DNA of 33,335 nucleotides from Bacteroidota bacterium (GTDB lineage: Bacteria; Bacteroidota; Ignavibacteria; SZUA-365), in contig QKAF01000124.1 in NCBI GenBank assembly GCA_003246455.1, forward strand, positions 1-33,335, read 5' to 3'. This document shows, piece by piece, positions 1 to 7,087 of this stretch. The notes beneath the pieces were generated by a model. That model was not told the origin of the DNA. It searched no databases and saw only the letters and a list, made by a program, of their open reading frames with translations. Every line of letters starts with the position of its first letter. Position 1 is the first letter of the stretch. The position numbers were made by a program, and so were the translations under genes.

Positions 1-663
1 ACGTCGAGCAGTGGGCGCGTGTTCGTCTCCCAGTGCCCCGCACAGGGCTTCGGTGACATCACCATCGGGACCGGTACGGATCCCGTGCCTGTGGAACTCG
101 TCTCCTTCAGCGCCCGGTACATTGACCGTTCGGTGAATCTGAAATGGGAAACCGCCACGGAACTCAACAACTTCGGATTCGCCATCGAACGTTCGCCGAA
201 CGGCGAGGAGTGGGAAGAGGTCGGGTTTGTGCCGGGCTTCGGCACCTCGAGCAGCCCGAAGAGCTATGCCTACACGGATGAACTTGACGAGGAATTCGCC
301 CGCGTCCCGCAGCTGGCGTACCGTCTGCGCCAGATCGATCGCGACGGCACTACCGATTACTCCAATATCGTGTTTGTCAAAACGGGCGATCTGCCCACCG
401 ATGTCGAACTGTATGCTGCATACCCGAATCCCTTCAATCCCGCAACGACGCTCAGCTTTGCCATCAAGCAGCCGGCTGTCGTGACGCTCAAGGTATTCAA
501 TACCTTCGGCCAGGCGGTCGCAACACTGATGAACAATGAGGCGATGGATGCAGGCCTGCATACCGTCTCGTTCAACGGCGATCAGCTTCCGAGCGGCGTG
601 TACATGGCGGTACTCGAAGCGAACGGTGTCCCGCAGTATCAGAAACTTGTGCTCAACAAGTGA
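1..663 (+). CDS. T9SS-secreted protein, C-terminal part (5' end outside window)
   Basis: The reading frame is open from base 1, so this is the last 220 residues of a larger exported protein. The first 120 or so visible residues form a beta-rich, FN3-like module common just before sorting domains in this group, starting near VPVELVSFSA and including WETATELNNFGF and YRLRQIDRDG. The last 90 residues are a type A T9SS C-terminal sorting domain: YPNPFNPATTLSF, then FNTFGQAVATL, then LPSGVYMAVL, ending in a short basic tail. By family knowledge this domain directs passage through the outer membrane by the Por/T9SS machinery and is cleaved on the way. The catalytic or binding part lies upstream and cannot be seen, so the function of the cargo is unknown. 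The family call is strong. Confidence 0.9.
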   Translation, partial: TSSSGRVFVSQCPAQGFGDITIGTGTDPVPVELVSFSARYIDRSVNLKWETATELNNFGFAIERSPNGEEWEEVGFVPGFGTSSSPKSYAYTDELDEEFARVPQLAYRLRQIDRDGTTDYSNIVFVKTGDLPTDVELYAAYPNPFNPATTLSFAIKQPAVVTLKVFNTFGQAVATLMNNEAMDAGLHTVSFNGDQLPSGVYMAVLEANGVPQYQKLVLNK

Positions 664-702
664 GAGTGGATGAGAGAGAGCACAATTGCTGAACACGTGA
701 CA

Positions 703-720
703 GCGGGGCGCAAGCCCCGC
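703..720. other. Perfect 7-bp hairpin with GCAA tetraloop
   Basis: A perfect 7-bp GC stem (703-709 with 714-720) closes a GCAA loop, a stable GNRA-type tetraloop, 40 bases after the T9SS cargo stop codon. There is no T-run after it, so it does not look like a standard intrinsic terminator. It could stabilise the 3' end of the cargo mRNA. The remainder of 664-819 shows no gene. Confidence 0.4.
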
Positions 721-819
721 GTCGCGTGACCCAGCGCAGATTTCGTCACAAATGAGTATGAAGGAAATAACTTGGTCCGGTGAATGCAGCAGGGAACCGA
801 GTTGCGGAGCAGATAAATA

Positions 820-1098
820 ATGGAGATCCCGTTCACGTTTTCGCAGTACGCGTATCCGTTGAACCCGAGTGCCACGTTAACCTTTACCCTGGAAGAACAG
901 CAGGAAATCTCTTTGAGAATCTACAATACGTTCGGACAGGTCGTGCACACGCTATATGACAGGGTTCAGATGAAGCCCGGATACCATGAGCTCAGGCTGT
1001 ACGGTGAGACATTCCCTTCGGGCGGATGTTACGCGCGGCTTCATACAAGGAATGGTGTTCAGCAGCGCACGCTGGTGCTGAGCAGCGATACCCCCTGA
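820..1098 (+). CDS. Orphan T9SS sorting-domain-like ORF, probable gene remnant
   Basis: This 92-residue ORF is almost entirely a type A sorting domain. It aligns end to end with the C-terminus of the cargo gene 160 bases upstream: YPLNPSATLTFTL against YPNPFNPATTLSF, YNTFGQVVHTL against FNTFGQAVATL, FPSGGCYARL against LPSGVYMAVL, and NGVQQRTLVL against NGVPQYQKLVL. It has no signal peptide and no cargo region, and the usual YPNPFNP motif is damaged, so it cannot work as an ordinary T9SS substrate. A GGAG sits 10 bases before the ATG, so translation is possible. A stop in the same frame lies at 814-816. The simplest reading is the leftover end of a lost cargo gene or of a partial duplication. 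Real expression as a small protein cannot be excluded. Confidence 0.55.
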   Translation: MEIPFTFSQYAYPLNPSATLTFTLEEQQEISLRIYNTFGQVVHTLYDRVQMKPGYHELRLYGETFPSGGCYARLHTRNGVQQRTLVLSSDTP

Positions 1099-1134
1099 AA
1101 CAGGAGGTTTGATAAAGGAAAGCTGAGGAGAAAG

Positions 1135-1160
1135 AAGTCCGCCCCGTGCGGACTTTTTTC
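1135..1160 (+). terminator. Intrinsic terminator
   Basis: An 8-bp perfect stem (1135-1142 with 1148-1155, core GTCCGC/GCGGAC), a five-base loop and a six-T run at 1154-1159. It ends the T9SS-remnant region and separates it from the two-component genes. Confidence 0.85.
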
Positions 1161-1237
1161 TTTCCCCGCTCAGAAGTGTATACAGAGTTCCCTATATTAT
1201 CCTGAACACCGTTATTGGACGCAATCCCTCCTTCGAA

Positions 1238-2620
1238 ATGCCACATACTGAGAAACCTGACGTACTTATCGTCGACGACGAAAGTCTGATCTGTTTCGTA
1301 CTGACGCATCTCCTCAAAGTGCATGGGTTCGGGTCGCGCACCGCGTCGCGCGGCGATATCGCACTCCGGATGTTCGAGGATCAGCGTCCCGATCTCATCA
1401 TCATGGATATCCGCATGCCGGGAATGAGCGGCTTTGATGTGCTTGCCCGCATCAGGGAAGTCGATCCCTATGTTCCGGTGATTCTCATGACCGCGTTGTC
1501 CGGTGTCCGCGATGCGGTCGTGGCGATGAAGGCCGGAGCCTTCGATTACGTTGCGAAACCGTTCAATAACGATGATATGATCGCAACGGTGCGGCGGGCG
1601 ATGAGCGTCGCCGCGGAGATGCAGGCGCTCCACGCGGAAGAGGAAAAGGAAGACGACGCGCTTCATCCGCTGTTCGCCGCCATGGGCAGCAGCCTCGCCG
1701 TCCGCCGCCTCGCACGGGAATGCGGTCGCGCTGCGAAGACGGGCGCCCCCGTGATGATCGTCGGCGAGATCGGCGTGGGAAAGCGCCTGCTCGCACGCAC
1801 CCTGCATACCCTCAGCGAATGCAGCGGCGGGTTCTACGATATCGACTGCACCGGTGCGGATGAGCCGCTGCTCCGACACGAATTGTTCGGGACCGGAGCG
1901 GGAAACGGACATCGCGGGAAACTGGAACTGGCTCGCGAAGGAAGCCTCCTGCTCGATGAGGTATCGGACATTCCGTGGACATTCCAGGACATCCTCGCCG
2001 AAGATCTGCACATGAAGCAGTTTCATCGGCCGGGCGTGGAGGATGTCTTTCCCATGACAGCCCGGCTGATATTCTCCGCAAGCATCGGCCCCGGAAAGGG
2101 GATTGACGGGAACTACCTGACGCGAAGGTTTCGTGAACTGTATGGCGAAACCGTCCTCGAAGTACCGCCGCTGCGGGATCGTCACGAAGATATTCCGCTC
2201 CTCGCCGTTGATTTCCTCAAGGATGCGAACGAAGAGCTGAACCGGCAGGTCACGGGTATTTCGGACGCCGCACTCGAACTGCTGGTCGCGTATCACTGGC
2301 CGGGAAATGTCCATCAGCTGAAATCGACCATCCGCCGTGCTGTCCTGACCGCGAAAAAAAGCATCGATATAGATGATATCGAACTGCCGCGGTCCCGACA
2401 GAATACCCACGACGATCAGGAACTGTCCCCCCGGATCGCCGTCACAACCGCTCCGCTGAAAGACCAGGTCAGGCGCCATATCGCAGACGTCGAGCGGCAG
2501 CTCGTGTTCGATACGCTGATGAAAACCGGGTGGAACAAGGCACAGGCCTCGAGGGTGCTCGGGGTGACGTATAAAACCCTGCTGAAGAAAGTCAGCGAAT
2601 ACGGCATCGAGCATGGCTGA
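1238..2620 (+). CDS. NtrC-family response regulator with degenerate AAA+ domain
   Basis: A 460-residue REC / AAA+ / Fis-type HTH protein. REC (about 7-120) keeps the acidic pair D13-D14, phospho-acceptor D57 (IIMDIRMPG), T85 and K107. The AAA+ domain (about 145-385) has Walker A GEIGVGKR at 176-183, Walker B LLLDE at about 237-241, and the family end motif WPGNV. Between ELFG (about 215) and Walker B, where sigma54 activators carry GAFTGA, it reads TGAGNGHRGKLE and has no recognisable GAFTGA. The C-terminus (about 415-458) is a Fis-like helix-turn-helix (KAQASRVLGVTYKTLLKKV). By family knowledge GAFTGA contacts sigma54, so this protein may bind DNA but not remodel sigma54 polymerase. It probably acts as a repressor or sigma70-type regulator, as TyrR does. 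It lies 21 bases before its likely partner kinase. No strong SD is visible. Confidence 0.88.
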   Translation: MPHTEKPDVLIVDDESLICFVLTHLLKVHGFGSRTASRGDIALRMFEDQRPDLIIMDIRMPGMSGFDVLARIREVDPYVPVILMTALSGVRDAVVAMKAGAFDYVAKPFNNDDMIATVRRAMSVAAEMQALHAEEEKEDDALHPLFAAMGSSLAVRRLARECGRAAKTGAPVMIVGEIGVGKRLLARTLHTLSECSGGFYDIDCTGADEPLLRHELFGTGAGNGHRGKLELAREGSLLLDEVSDIPWTFQDILAEDLHMKQFHRPGVEDVFPMTARLIFSASIGPGKGIDGNYLTRRFRELYGETVLEVPPLRDRHEDIPLLAVDFLKDANEELNRQVTGISDAALELLVAYHWPGNVHQLKSTIRRAVLTAKKSIDIDDIELPRSRQNTHDDQELSPRIAVTTAPLKDQVRRHIADVERQLVFDTLMKTGWNKAQASRVLGVTYKTLLKKVSEYGIEHG

Positions 2621-2641
2621 AACCTGCGTGAGCCGTCCTGA

Positions 2642-3730
2642 ATGGGAGAAAACAACGTGAAAAAGAAAACGGCGTCGCTGCCGCAGGATTTTACGCAGGT
2701 TCTGGAAATGCTTCCCGATGCCGCGTACGTTCTTGACGATACGGGGATGATTCTCTACGTCAATGAAACGGTGTCCCAGCGTACGGGCTGGACGGCGGCA
2801 GATCTCATAGGCCAGTCCATCATCGATTCCCTGCTTTTTGCGCTGCCGTTCAGATCGACCCTGCTCGGCGCCATGCGAGACCATGGGAGCTGGCAGGGAG
2901 ATTCCGAGCGCATCATGCCTGACGGAAGCCTCCGGACGGTCAGGGCGCTCTGGCAGCGTCTCGCGCATCCGATCGGATCGGCCCATGTCGTCGGCATCGA
3001 ACATGACATCTCGGAATACCGCGCGCGGGAACTGGAATTCGAGCAGGCGCGGAAGCTGGCGAAAATCGGCATCCTCTCCGAAGGCATCGCCCATGAACTG
3101 CGCAATCCCTTGAGCTATGCGCTTTCCGCGGCGCAGCTCCTCAGTGACGCGGAACTTCCGGAGGAGGTGAGACAGAAGTGCATCCAGACGATTACCACCG
3201 GGGTGAAAAAAGCCGGATTGATCGTCGACAACATGCTCTCGCTCGGGAAGCCGAAATCGCAGTTCGCACGAAATCCGGTGAGTATCGAACGCGTGCTCTC
3301 CGAAGCGATCGATGCGGCAGCAGCGCATCCGAACTATTCGGACGTCAGGTTTACGACGGACTTCCCGCAGGAACCGCTTACCGTATCGGGCAATCACGAC
3401 ATGCTGGTGCAGGTGTTTCATAACGTGATCACCAACGCGCTGAACGAGATGCCTGACGGCGGCCAGATCGGCATCACGGGGAATTCGGAGGTGGATACCA
3501 TTCGGGTGCGTATCACGGATACGGGCCCCGGAGTAAGCGACGAACAGATGAAGCATCTGTTCGATCCGTTTTTTTCCGCCTCCACTTCCGGCACGGGAAC
3601 CGGTCTTGGTCTCACGCTGAGCTACTACATCATGAAGGAACATGCAGGGAGCATCGAAGTCGAATCGCAGCCGGGAGCCGGCGCCACGTTCGTGCTGACT
3701 TTCCCGCGTGTCGAAGTGGCAGGCGGCTGA
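2642..3730 (+). CDS. Soluble PAS-domain sensor histidine kinase
   Basis: A 362-residue kinase with no membrane segment, so it senses a cytoplasmic signal. A PAS domain covers about 15-128 (LPDAAYVLDDTGMILYVNE, TGWTAADLIG). The dimerisation/phospho-acceptor helix follows, with GILSEGIAHELRNPLSYA placing the phospho-histidine at H151. The ATPase domain (about 240-358) has an N box around VITNALNEMPDGG, G1 at ITDTGPGVSD and G2 at GTGTGLGLTLSYYI, so it should be active. It lies just after the NtrC-like regulator on the same strand and is presumably its kinase, like NtrB/AtoS-type pairs. What the PAS domain binds cannot be told from sequence. Confidence 0.9.
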   Translation: MGENNVKKKTASLPQDFTQVLEMLPDAAYVLDDTGMILYVNETVSQRTGWTAADLIGQSIIDSLLFALPFRSTLLGAMRDHGSWQGDSERIMPDGSLRTVRALWQRLAHPIGSAHVVGIEHDISEYRARELEFEQARKLAKIGILSEGIAHELRNPLSYALSAAQLLSDAELPEEVRQKCIQTITTGVKKAGLIVDNMLSLGKPKSQFARNPVSIERVLSEAIDAAAAHPNYSDVRFTTDFPQEPLTVSGNHDMLVQVFHNVITNALNEMPDGGQIGITGNSEVDTIRVRITDTGPGVSDEQMKHLFDPFFSASTSGTGTGLGLTLSYYIMKEHAGSIEVESQPGAGATFVLTFPRVEVAGG

Positions 3731-3806
3731 GAGCGCCCGCCCCGTCATGCCTCTTCGCGAGTCCTGAACCAGAAGCGCCGCAGGGATGTTCTTCTTATAT
3801 TGCGTC

Positions 3807-3844
3807 GTGTGCACTTCGGTGCATATCGGCGAATCGCGTTTTTT
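3807..3844 (+). promoter_or_regulatory. Candidate leader hairpin and T-run before mrp
   Basis: A UUCG-capped stem (3807-3814 with 3819-3826, including two G-U pairs) is followed 12 bases later by a six-T run at 3839-3844, ahead of the mrp SD at 3858. A TATATT box at 3796-3801 just upstream could be a -10 element. This may be the end signal of the kinase transcript or part of the mrp leader. The spacing to the T-run is too long for a standard terminator. Confidence 0.28.
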
Positions 3845-3868
3845 CTCATCCGTATCTGAGGTGTATTC

Positions 3869-4972
3869 ATGGCATCAGCCAGTTTTAACGAACAGGATGT
3901 TCTCAACGCACTGCGCGTCGTGCAGGCACCATATATGAATATTGACGTCGTCGCGGCGGACATGATCCAGGATATCGTAATCACGGATGCGAATATCCGT
4001 TTCACGGTCGACTTTAAAATCCCTCCCGCCTTCGTGCAGGATTCTCTCGAATCCGACCTTCGCAAAGCTCTGGCGAATCATATCCCGGGACTCGGAGACG
4101 TGACGATCGATCTCACTGTCAGCATCCCGTCAGCGGGAGATGCCATGGCCAGGAGCGTTGTGCCGGGCGTGCGGAACACGATTGCCGTATCGAGCGGCAA
4201 GGGAGGCGTCGGGAAGTCCACCGTCGCCGTAAACCTCGCCGTCGCTCTCGCGCAGTCGGGCGCGCGCGTCGGCCTGATCGATGCGGATATCTACGGTCCG
4301 AGCATCCCCCTGATGATGAACGTGCAGACTCAGCCGCGCGCTTACTCCGAAGGCGGAAAGACGCGCCTGCTTCCGACCGAGAGCTATGGCGTGCAGCTCA
4401 TGTCCATCGGATTCCTTGTGAAGCCGGAAGATGCGCTGATCTGGCGCGGACCGATGGCGAGCGGGGCGCTCAAGCAGTTCCTTACGGATGTGGACTGGGA
4501 GGAACTTGACTATCTGCTCTTCGACATGCCTCCGGGTACCGGCGACATCCAGCTCACGCTCTCGCAGTCACTGCCTCTCAGCGGCGCGCTGATCGTGACG
4601 ACCCCGCAGGACATCGCCCTTGCGGACGCGCGGAAGGGCGTGCGGATGTTTGAGAAGGTATCCGTGCCGATTCTCGGACTGATTGAAAACATGTCGTATT
4701 ACGTGTGCGCGCACTGCGGCGAGCGTGATGAAATTTTCGATTACGGCGGGGGTAAACGCACCTCGGAGGATCTCGATGTTCCATTCCTCGGAGAAATCCC
4801 CATCACCACCCGTGTGCGCGTCGGCGGCGACAAGGGCGTTCCCATCGTGGAACTGGAACCGGAGAGCGCGGTCGCGGTCAGTTTCCGCGATGCGGCGATG
4901 CGCCTTGCCGGGCAGATTTCGGAACGGAACATGACAGCGCCATCCGCGCCTGCCATTGACATCTCACTCTGA
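3869..4972 (+). CDS. mrp: Mrp/ApbC-family iron-sulfur cluster carrier ATPase
   Basis: A 367-residue protein of the Mrp/NBP35 P-loop family, which carries [4Fe-4S] clusters to apo-proteins in the cytoplasm. The N-terminal 90 residues form a MIP18/DUF59 domain (LNALRVVQAPYMNIDVV), which in this family helps in target or cluster handling. The deviant Walker A, SSGKGGVGKST, spans about 108-118 with the signature lysines K111 and K116. Further motifs are LIDADIYGPSIP, LLFDMPPGTGDIQLT and the C280-x-x-C283 pair (YVCAHCG), which bridges a cluster at the dimer interface. SD GAGGTG at 3858-3863 fixes the start. The next gene, 13 bases on, encodes a NifU-type cluster scaffold, which supports the role. 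Confidence 0.95.
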   Translation: MASASFNEQDVLNALRVVQAPYMNIDVVAADMIQDIVITDANIRFTVDFKIPPAFVQDSLESDLRKALANHIPGLGDVTIDLTVSIPSAGDAMARSVVPGVRNTIAVSSGKGGVGKSTVAVNLAVALAQSGARVGLIDADIYGPSIPLMMNVQTQPRAYSEGGKTRLLPTESYGVQLMSIGFLVKPEDALIWRGPMASGALKQFLTDVDWEELDYLLFDMPPGTGDIQLTLSQSLPLSGALIVTTPQDIALADARKGVRMFEKVSVPILGLIENMSYYVCAHCGERDEIFDYGGGKRTSEDLDVPFLGEIPITTRVRVGGDKGVPIVELEPESAVAVSFRDAAMRLAGQISERNMTAPSAPAIDISL

Positions 4973-4985
4973 TCAAGGAATCCGG

Positions 4986-5234
4986 ATGGCCTTCGAAGAT
5001 ACCGAAGCGGTGCGCGTACTCTTGACAGAGGCGCTGGAAAGCGTCCGCCCCTACCTGAAAGAAGACGGGGGCGACGTGGAACTCGTCTCCGTCTACCCCG
5101 ATGGAATCGTGGAGGTACGATTTCTGGGAGAATGCGCGCACTGCTCTCTATCGATCATGACATTGCGCGCGGGCATCGAACGGACACTGATGCTTGCGTG
5201 TCCCGATGTCCGCCGCATTGAAATGGTGAGCTAA
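4986..5234 (+). CDS. NifU C-terminal domain (Nfu) Fe-S scaffold protein
   Basis: An 82-residue protein made only of the NifU C-terminal domain: VRPYLKEDGGDVELV, then VRFLGECAHCSLSIMTLRAGIE with the cluster-binding C-x-x-C pair. Proteins of this type bind a [4Fe-4S] cluster as dimers and pass it on. The start is set by AAGGAA at 4975-4980, five bases before the ATG. An in-frame start at 4956 would overlap mrp and adds nothing conserved. The 13-base gap to mrp indicates one operon, pairing scaffold and carrier. Confidence 0.92.
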   Translation: MAFEDTEAVRVLLTEALESVRPYLKEDGGDVELVSVYPDGIVEVRFLGECAHCSLSIMTLRAGIERTLMLACPDVRRIEMVS

Positions 5235-5310
5235 GGCATTTGCCGGGGAAGCCGTTTTTTGGCAAGTTCCCTGTTGCCTCATGCATTCAGACAGGCCGGA
5301 GCGAAGCACC

Positions 5311-6219
5311 ATGGAGACAGGTTCCAGCGACACAGTGATTTTCGGAATTTTCGGTAATGTCGGGAAATCGGCCGCGATAGATGCGGTCAGGCAGACCATC
5401 GAGTTCATGGAGAAGCGCGGTATCCGCTATCTCCTTGAAGGGGATGTCGCCGCGATTATCCCGGAGATGGCCGCCCGGCAGGAAGCGGGCGCCTCCCGCG
5501 CGGACATTGCCCGCTATGCCGATGTGCTCATCGTCTTTGGCGGAGACGGGACCATGCTCGCCGGAGTACAGTACGCCCTTCCGCATGAAACCCCTGTCCT
5601 CGGCGTCAATCTGGGAAAGCTCGGGTTCCTTGCCGATGTGAGCGCGGAAGAAGTCTTCTGGGCGATCGACGAAATCATCGCATCGCGCTTCCACATCGAA
5701 CGACGCATGACTCTGGCAGGCCGGCACGCGGGACACGAGGCAAGCTATCACGCACTCAATGACATCGTCCTGGCGAAAAGCGGCACAGCGAAGGTGATCA
5801 GCATTGATGCCTACGTCGATGATGAGTTTCTCGCTTCGTTTCTCGCGGACGGAATCATCATTTCCACGCCGACGGGTTCAACCGCATACTCGCTTGCGAC
5901 AGGCGGCCCCGTCGTCGTGCCTTCCAGCGACGTCATCGTCATCAGCCCCATTAGCGCGCATACGCTGACAGCGCGGCCGGTTATCGTGAGCGGGAACAGC
6001 ACGATCACGATCTGCGGGAGTACCGACGAGGGTTCTGTCATCGCAATGGCGGATGGCGTGGCCTTGCTCCAGGACCAGACGAATATCGAACTCGAGATCT
6101 CCCGCGGAAAACACAGCGTCGCACTTGTCAAGGGGCTCGGTCCGAAGTATTTTGAAACCCTGCGAGCGAAATTGAGCTGGGCGCGTGACAACCGTTTCCA
6201 CGCAGAAACATCCGGATAG
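5311..6219 (+). CDS. nadK: NAD kinase
   Basis: This enzyme phosphorylates NAD to NADP with ATP and is the only route to NADP in most bacteria. The protein is 302 residues from this start. It has the opening strand IFGIFGNVGK, the NAD-kinase motif VFGGDGTML at about 75-83, VNLGKLGFLADV, and the second conserved region DGIIISTPTGSTAYSLATGGP with LTARPVIV after it. Length and motifs fit a complete enzyme. I prefer the ATG at 5311 because GGAG at 5298-5301 precedes it. An in-frame ATG at 5281 would add ten unconserved residues. The 76-base gap after nfu contains no evident terminator. Confidence 0.95.
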   Translation: METGSSDTVIFGIFGNVGKSAAIDAVRQTIEFMEKRGIRYLLEGDVAAIIPEMAARQEAGASRADIARYADVLIVFGGDGTMLAGVQYALPHETPVLGVNLGKLGFLADVSAEEVFWAIDEIIASRFHIERRMTLAGRHAGHEASYHALNDIVLAKSGTAKVISIDAYVDDEFLASFLADGIIISTPTGSTAYSLATGGPVVVPSSDVIVISPISAHTLTARPVIVSGNSTITICGSTDEGSVIAMADGVALLQDQTNIELEISRGKHSVALVKGLGPKYFETLRAKLSWARDNRFHAETSG

Positions 6220-6262
6220 CCCTGCACGTTGAATACGAATATTCTTTCTTGAGGTACCATAT

Positions 6263-6904
6263 ATGAAAAAGCTGCTCTTCATTGCCGTTTTTCTGATGCT
6301 CGGTTCCGCCGCCCCTGTACTAGCGCAGGAGGAACCAGTGCTCACCGGCCCCATCATGATTTCCGATCTTCTCGATCTTCCGAACTGGTTCGGGCAGGAA
6401 TACATGGAATACCAGCCCGAACGTCAGTATCTGGACCGCATCCCGGAATTTCTCGAAGATGTGGATGTCGTCTGCGTTCTCGGGACGTGGTGTTCCGACA
6501 GCCGCCGCGAGGTGCCGCGGATGATCCGCATTTTCCAGAGTAAGAATCTTCCCCCGGAGAAGCTCCAGCTGATCGGCGTGGACCGCGAGAAAAGAAGTCC
6601 CAACGGAGAAGCGGCGCAGTATAACGTCGAGCGTGTGCCCACCTTCATTTTCATTCGCAGCGGTAAGGAAATCGGCCGCATCGTGGAGACCCCGCTGGCG
6701 TCTCTGGAGAAGGACATGCTCGGAATCATCGATCCCAACGCCGGGAAGCGTGAGGTCGCGCCGCCCCCGCCGCCGGATATGAACGCGGGTGACGGTGCGG
6801 ACCATCCACAGGATGACGGCGGAATGCCCCGCGGTGCGGACGACGAACCCGGCCACATCGACCCGGATGCGCAGCGAAATCAATCGGATTCTCCGAAAAA
6901 ATAG
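6263..6904 (+). CDS. Exported thioredoxin-like protein with CxxS site
   Basis: A 213-residue protein with an N-terminal signal peptide (KKLLFIAVFLMLGSAAPVLA, probable cut near residue 21), so it acts in the periplasm or envelope. The thioredoxin fold spans about 35-155: VVCVLGTWCSDSRREVPR holds the active-site position and RVPTFIF the cis-proline P126. The active site reads C77-S-D-S80, so the second cysteine is replaced by serine. It may therefore act as a monothiol isomerase or binding protein instead of a dithiol reductase. The last 50 residues are rich in Pro, Asp, Gly and Gln and look disordered. SD GAGGT lies at 6251-6255. It sits 43 bases after nadK on the same strand. Confidence 0.82.
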   Translation: MKKLLFIAVFLMLGSAAPVLAQEEPVLTGPIMISDLLDLPNWFGQEYMEYQPERQYLDRIPEFLEDVDVVCVLGTWCSDSRREVPRMIRIFQSKNLPPEKLQLIGVDREKRSPNGEAAQYNVERVPTFIFIRSGKEIGRIVETPLASLEKDMLGIIDPNAGKREVAPPPPPDMNAGDGADHPQDDGGMPRGADDEPGHIDPDAQRNQSDSPKK

Positions 6905-6932
6905 TCACTTCCGACACACGTGAAGGGAAAGA

Positions 6933-6960
6933 GAGCGGCCCCGACAGGCCGCTCTTTCTT
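6933..6960 (+). terminator. Intrinsic terminator
   Basis: An 8-bp stem (6933-6940 GAGCGGCC with 6947-6954 GGCCGCTC), a loop of CCGACA and a T-rich tail at 6955-6960. It lies 28 bases after the thioredoxin-like gene and ends the mrp-nfu-nadK transcript. Confidence 0.8.
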
Positions 6961-7027
6961 GTGTTTGTACGCCGTCCTGCGTAACTTCAACGAATACGTC
7001 CGAGAGACGCCATTCCTCAACAGAGCC

Positions 7028-7055
7028 TGTACAAGATTATCCCAATCGTTATCAT
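7028..7055 (+). promoter_or_regulatory. Candidate sigma70-type promoter for the OPT transporter
   Basis: TGTACA (7028-7033) and TATCAT (7050-7055) are 16 bases apart, in the AT-richer stretch between the terminator and the OPT gene. The -10 matches consensus at five of six bases, the -35 at four of six. This was found by eye only. Confidence 0.35.
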
Positions 7056-7087
7056 ATCATCAACGTTTCTTTACTCAGGAGAATTGT

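Noticed and set aside
992-3814. A 940-codon open frame on the - strand covering both two-component genes
   Set aside because: It is antisense to two well-supported genes, is rich in His/Arg/Asp as expected for a reversed GC-rich coding strand, and shows no domain motif.
6920-7087. N-terminal extension of the OPT transporter
   Set aside because: It would be translated from inside the terminator hairpin. A good SD lies before the ATG at 7088, where the conserved protein begins.
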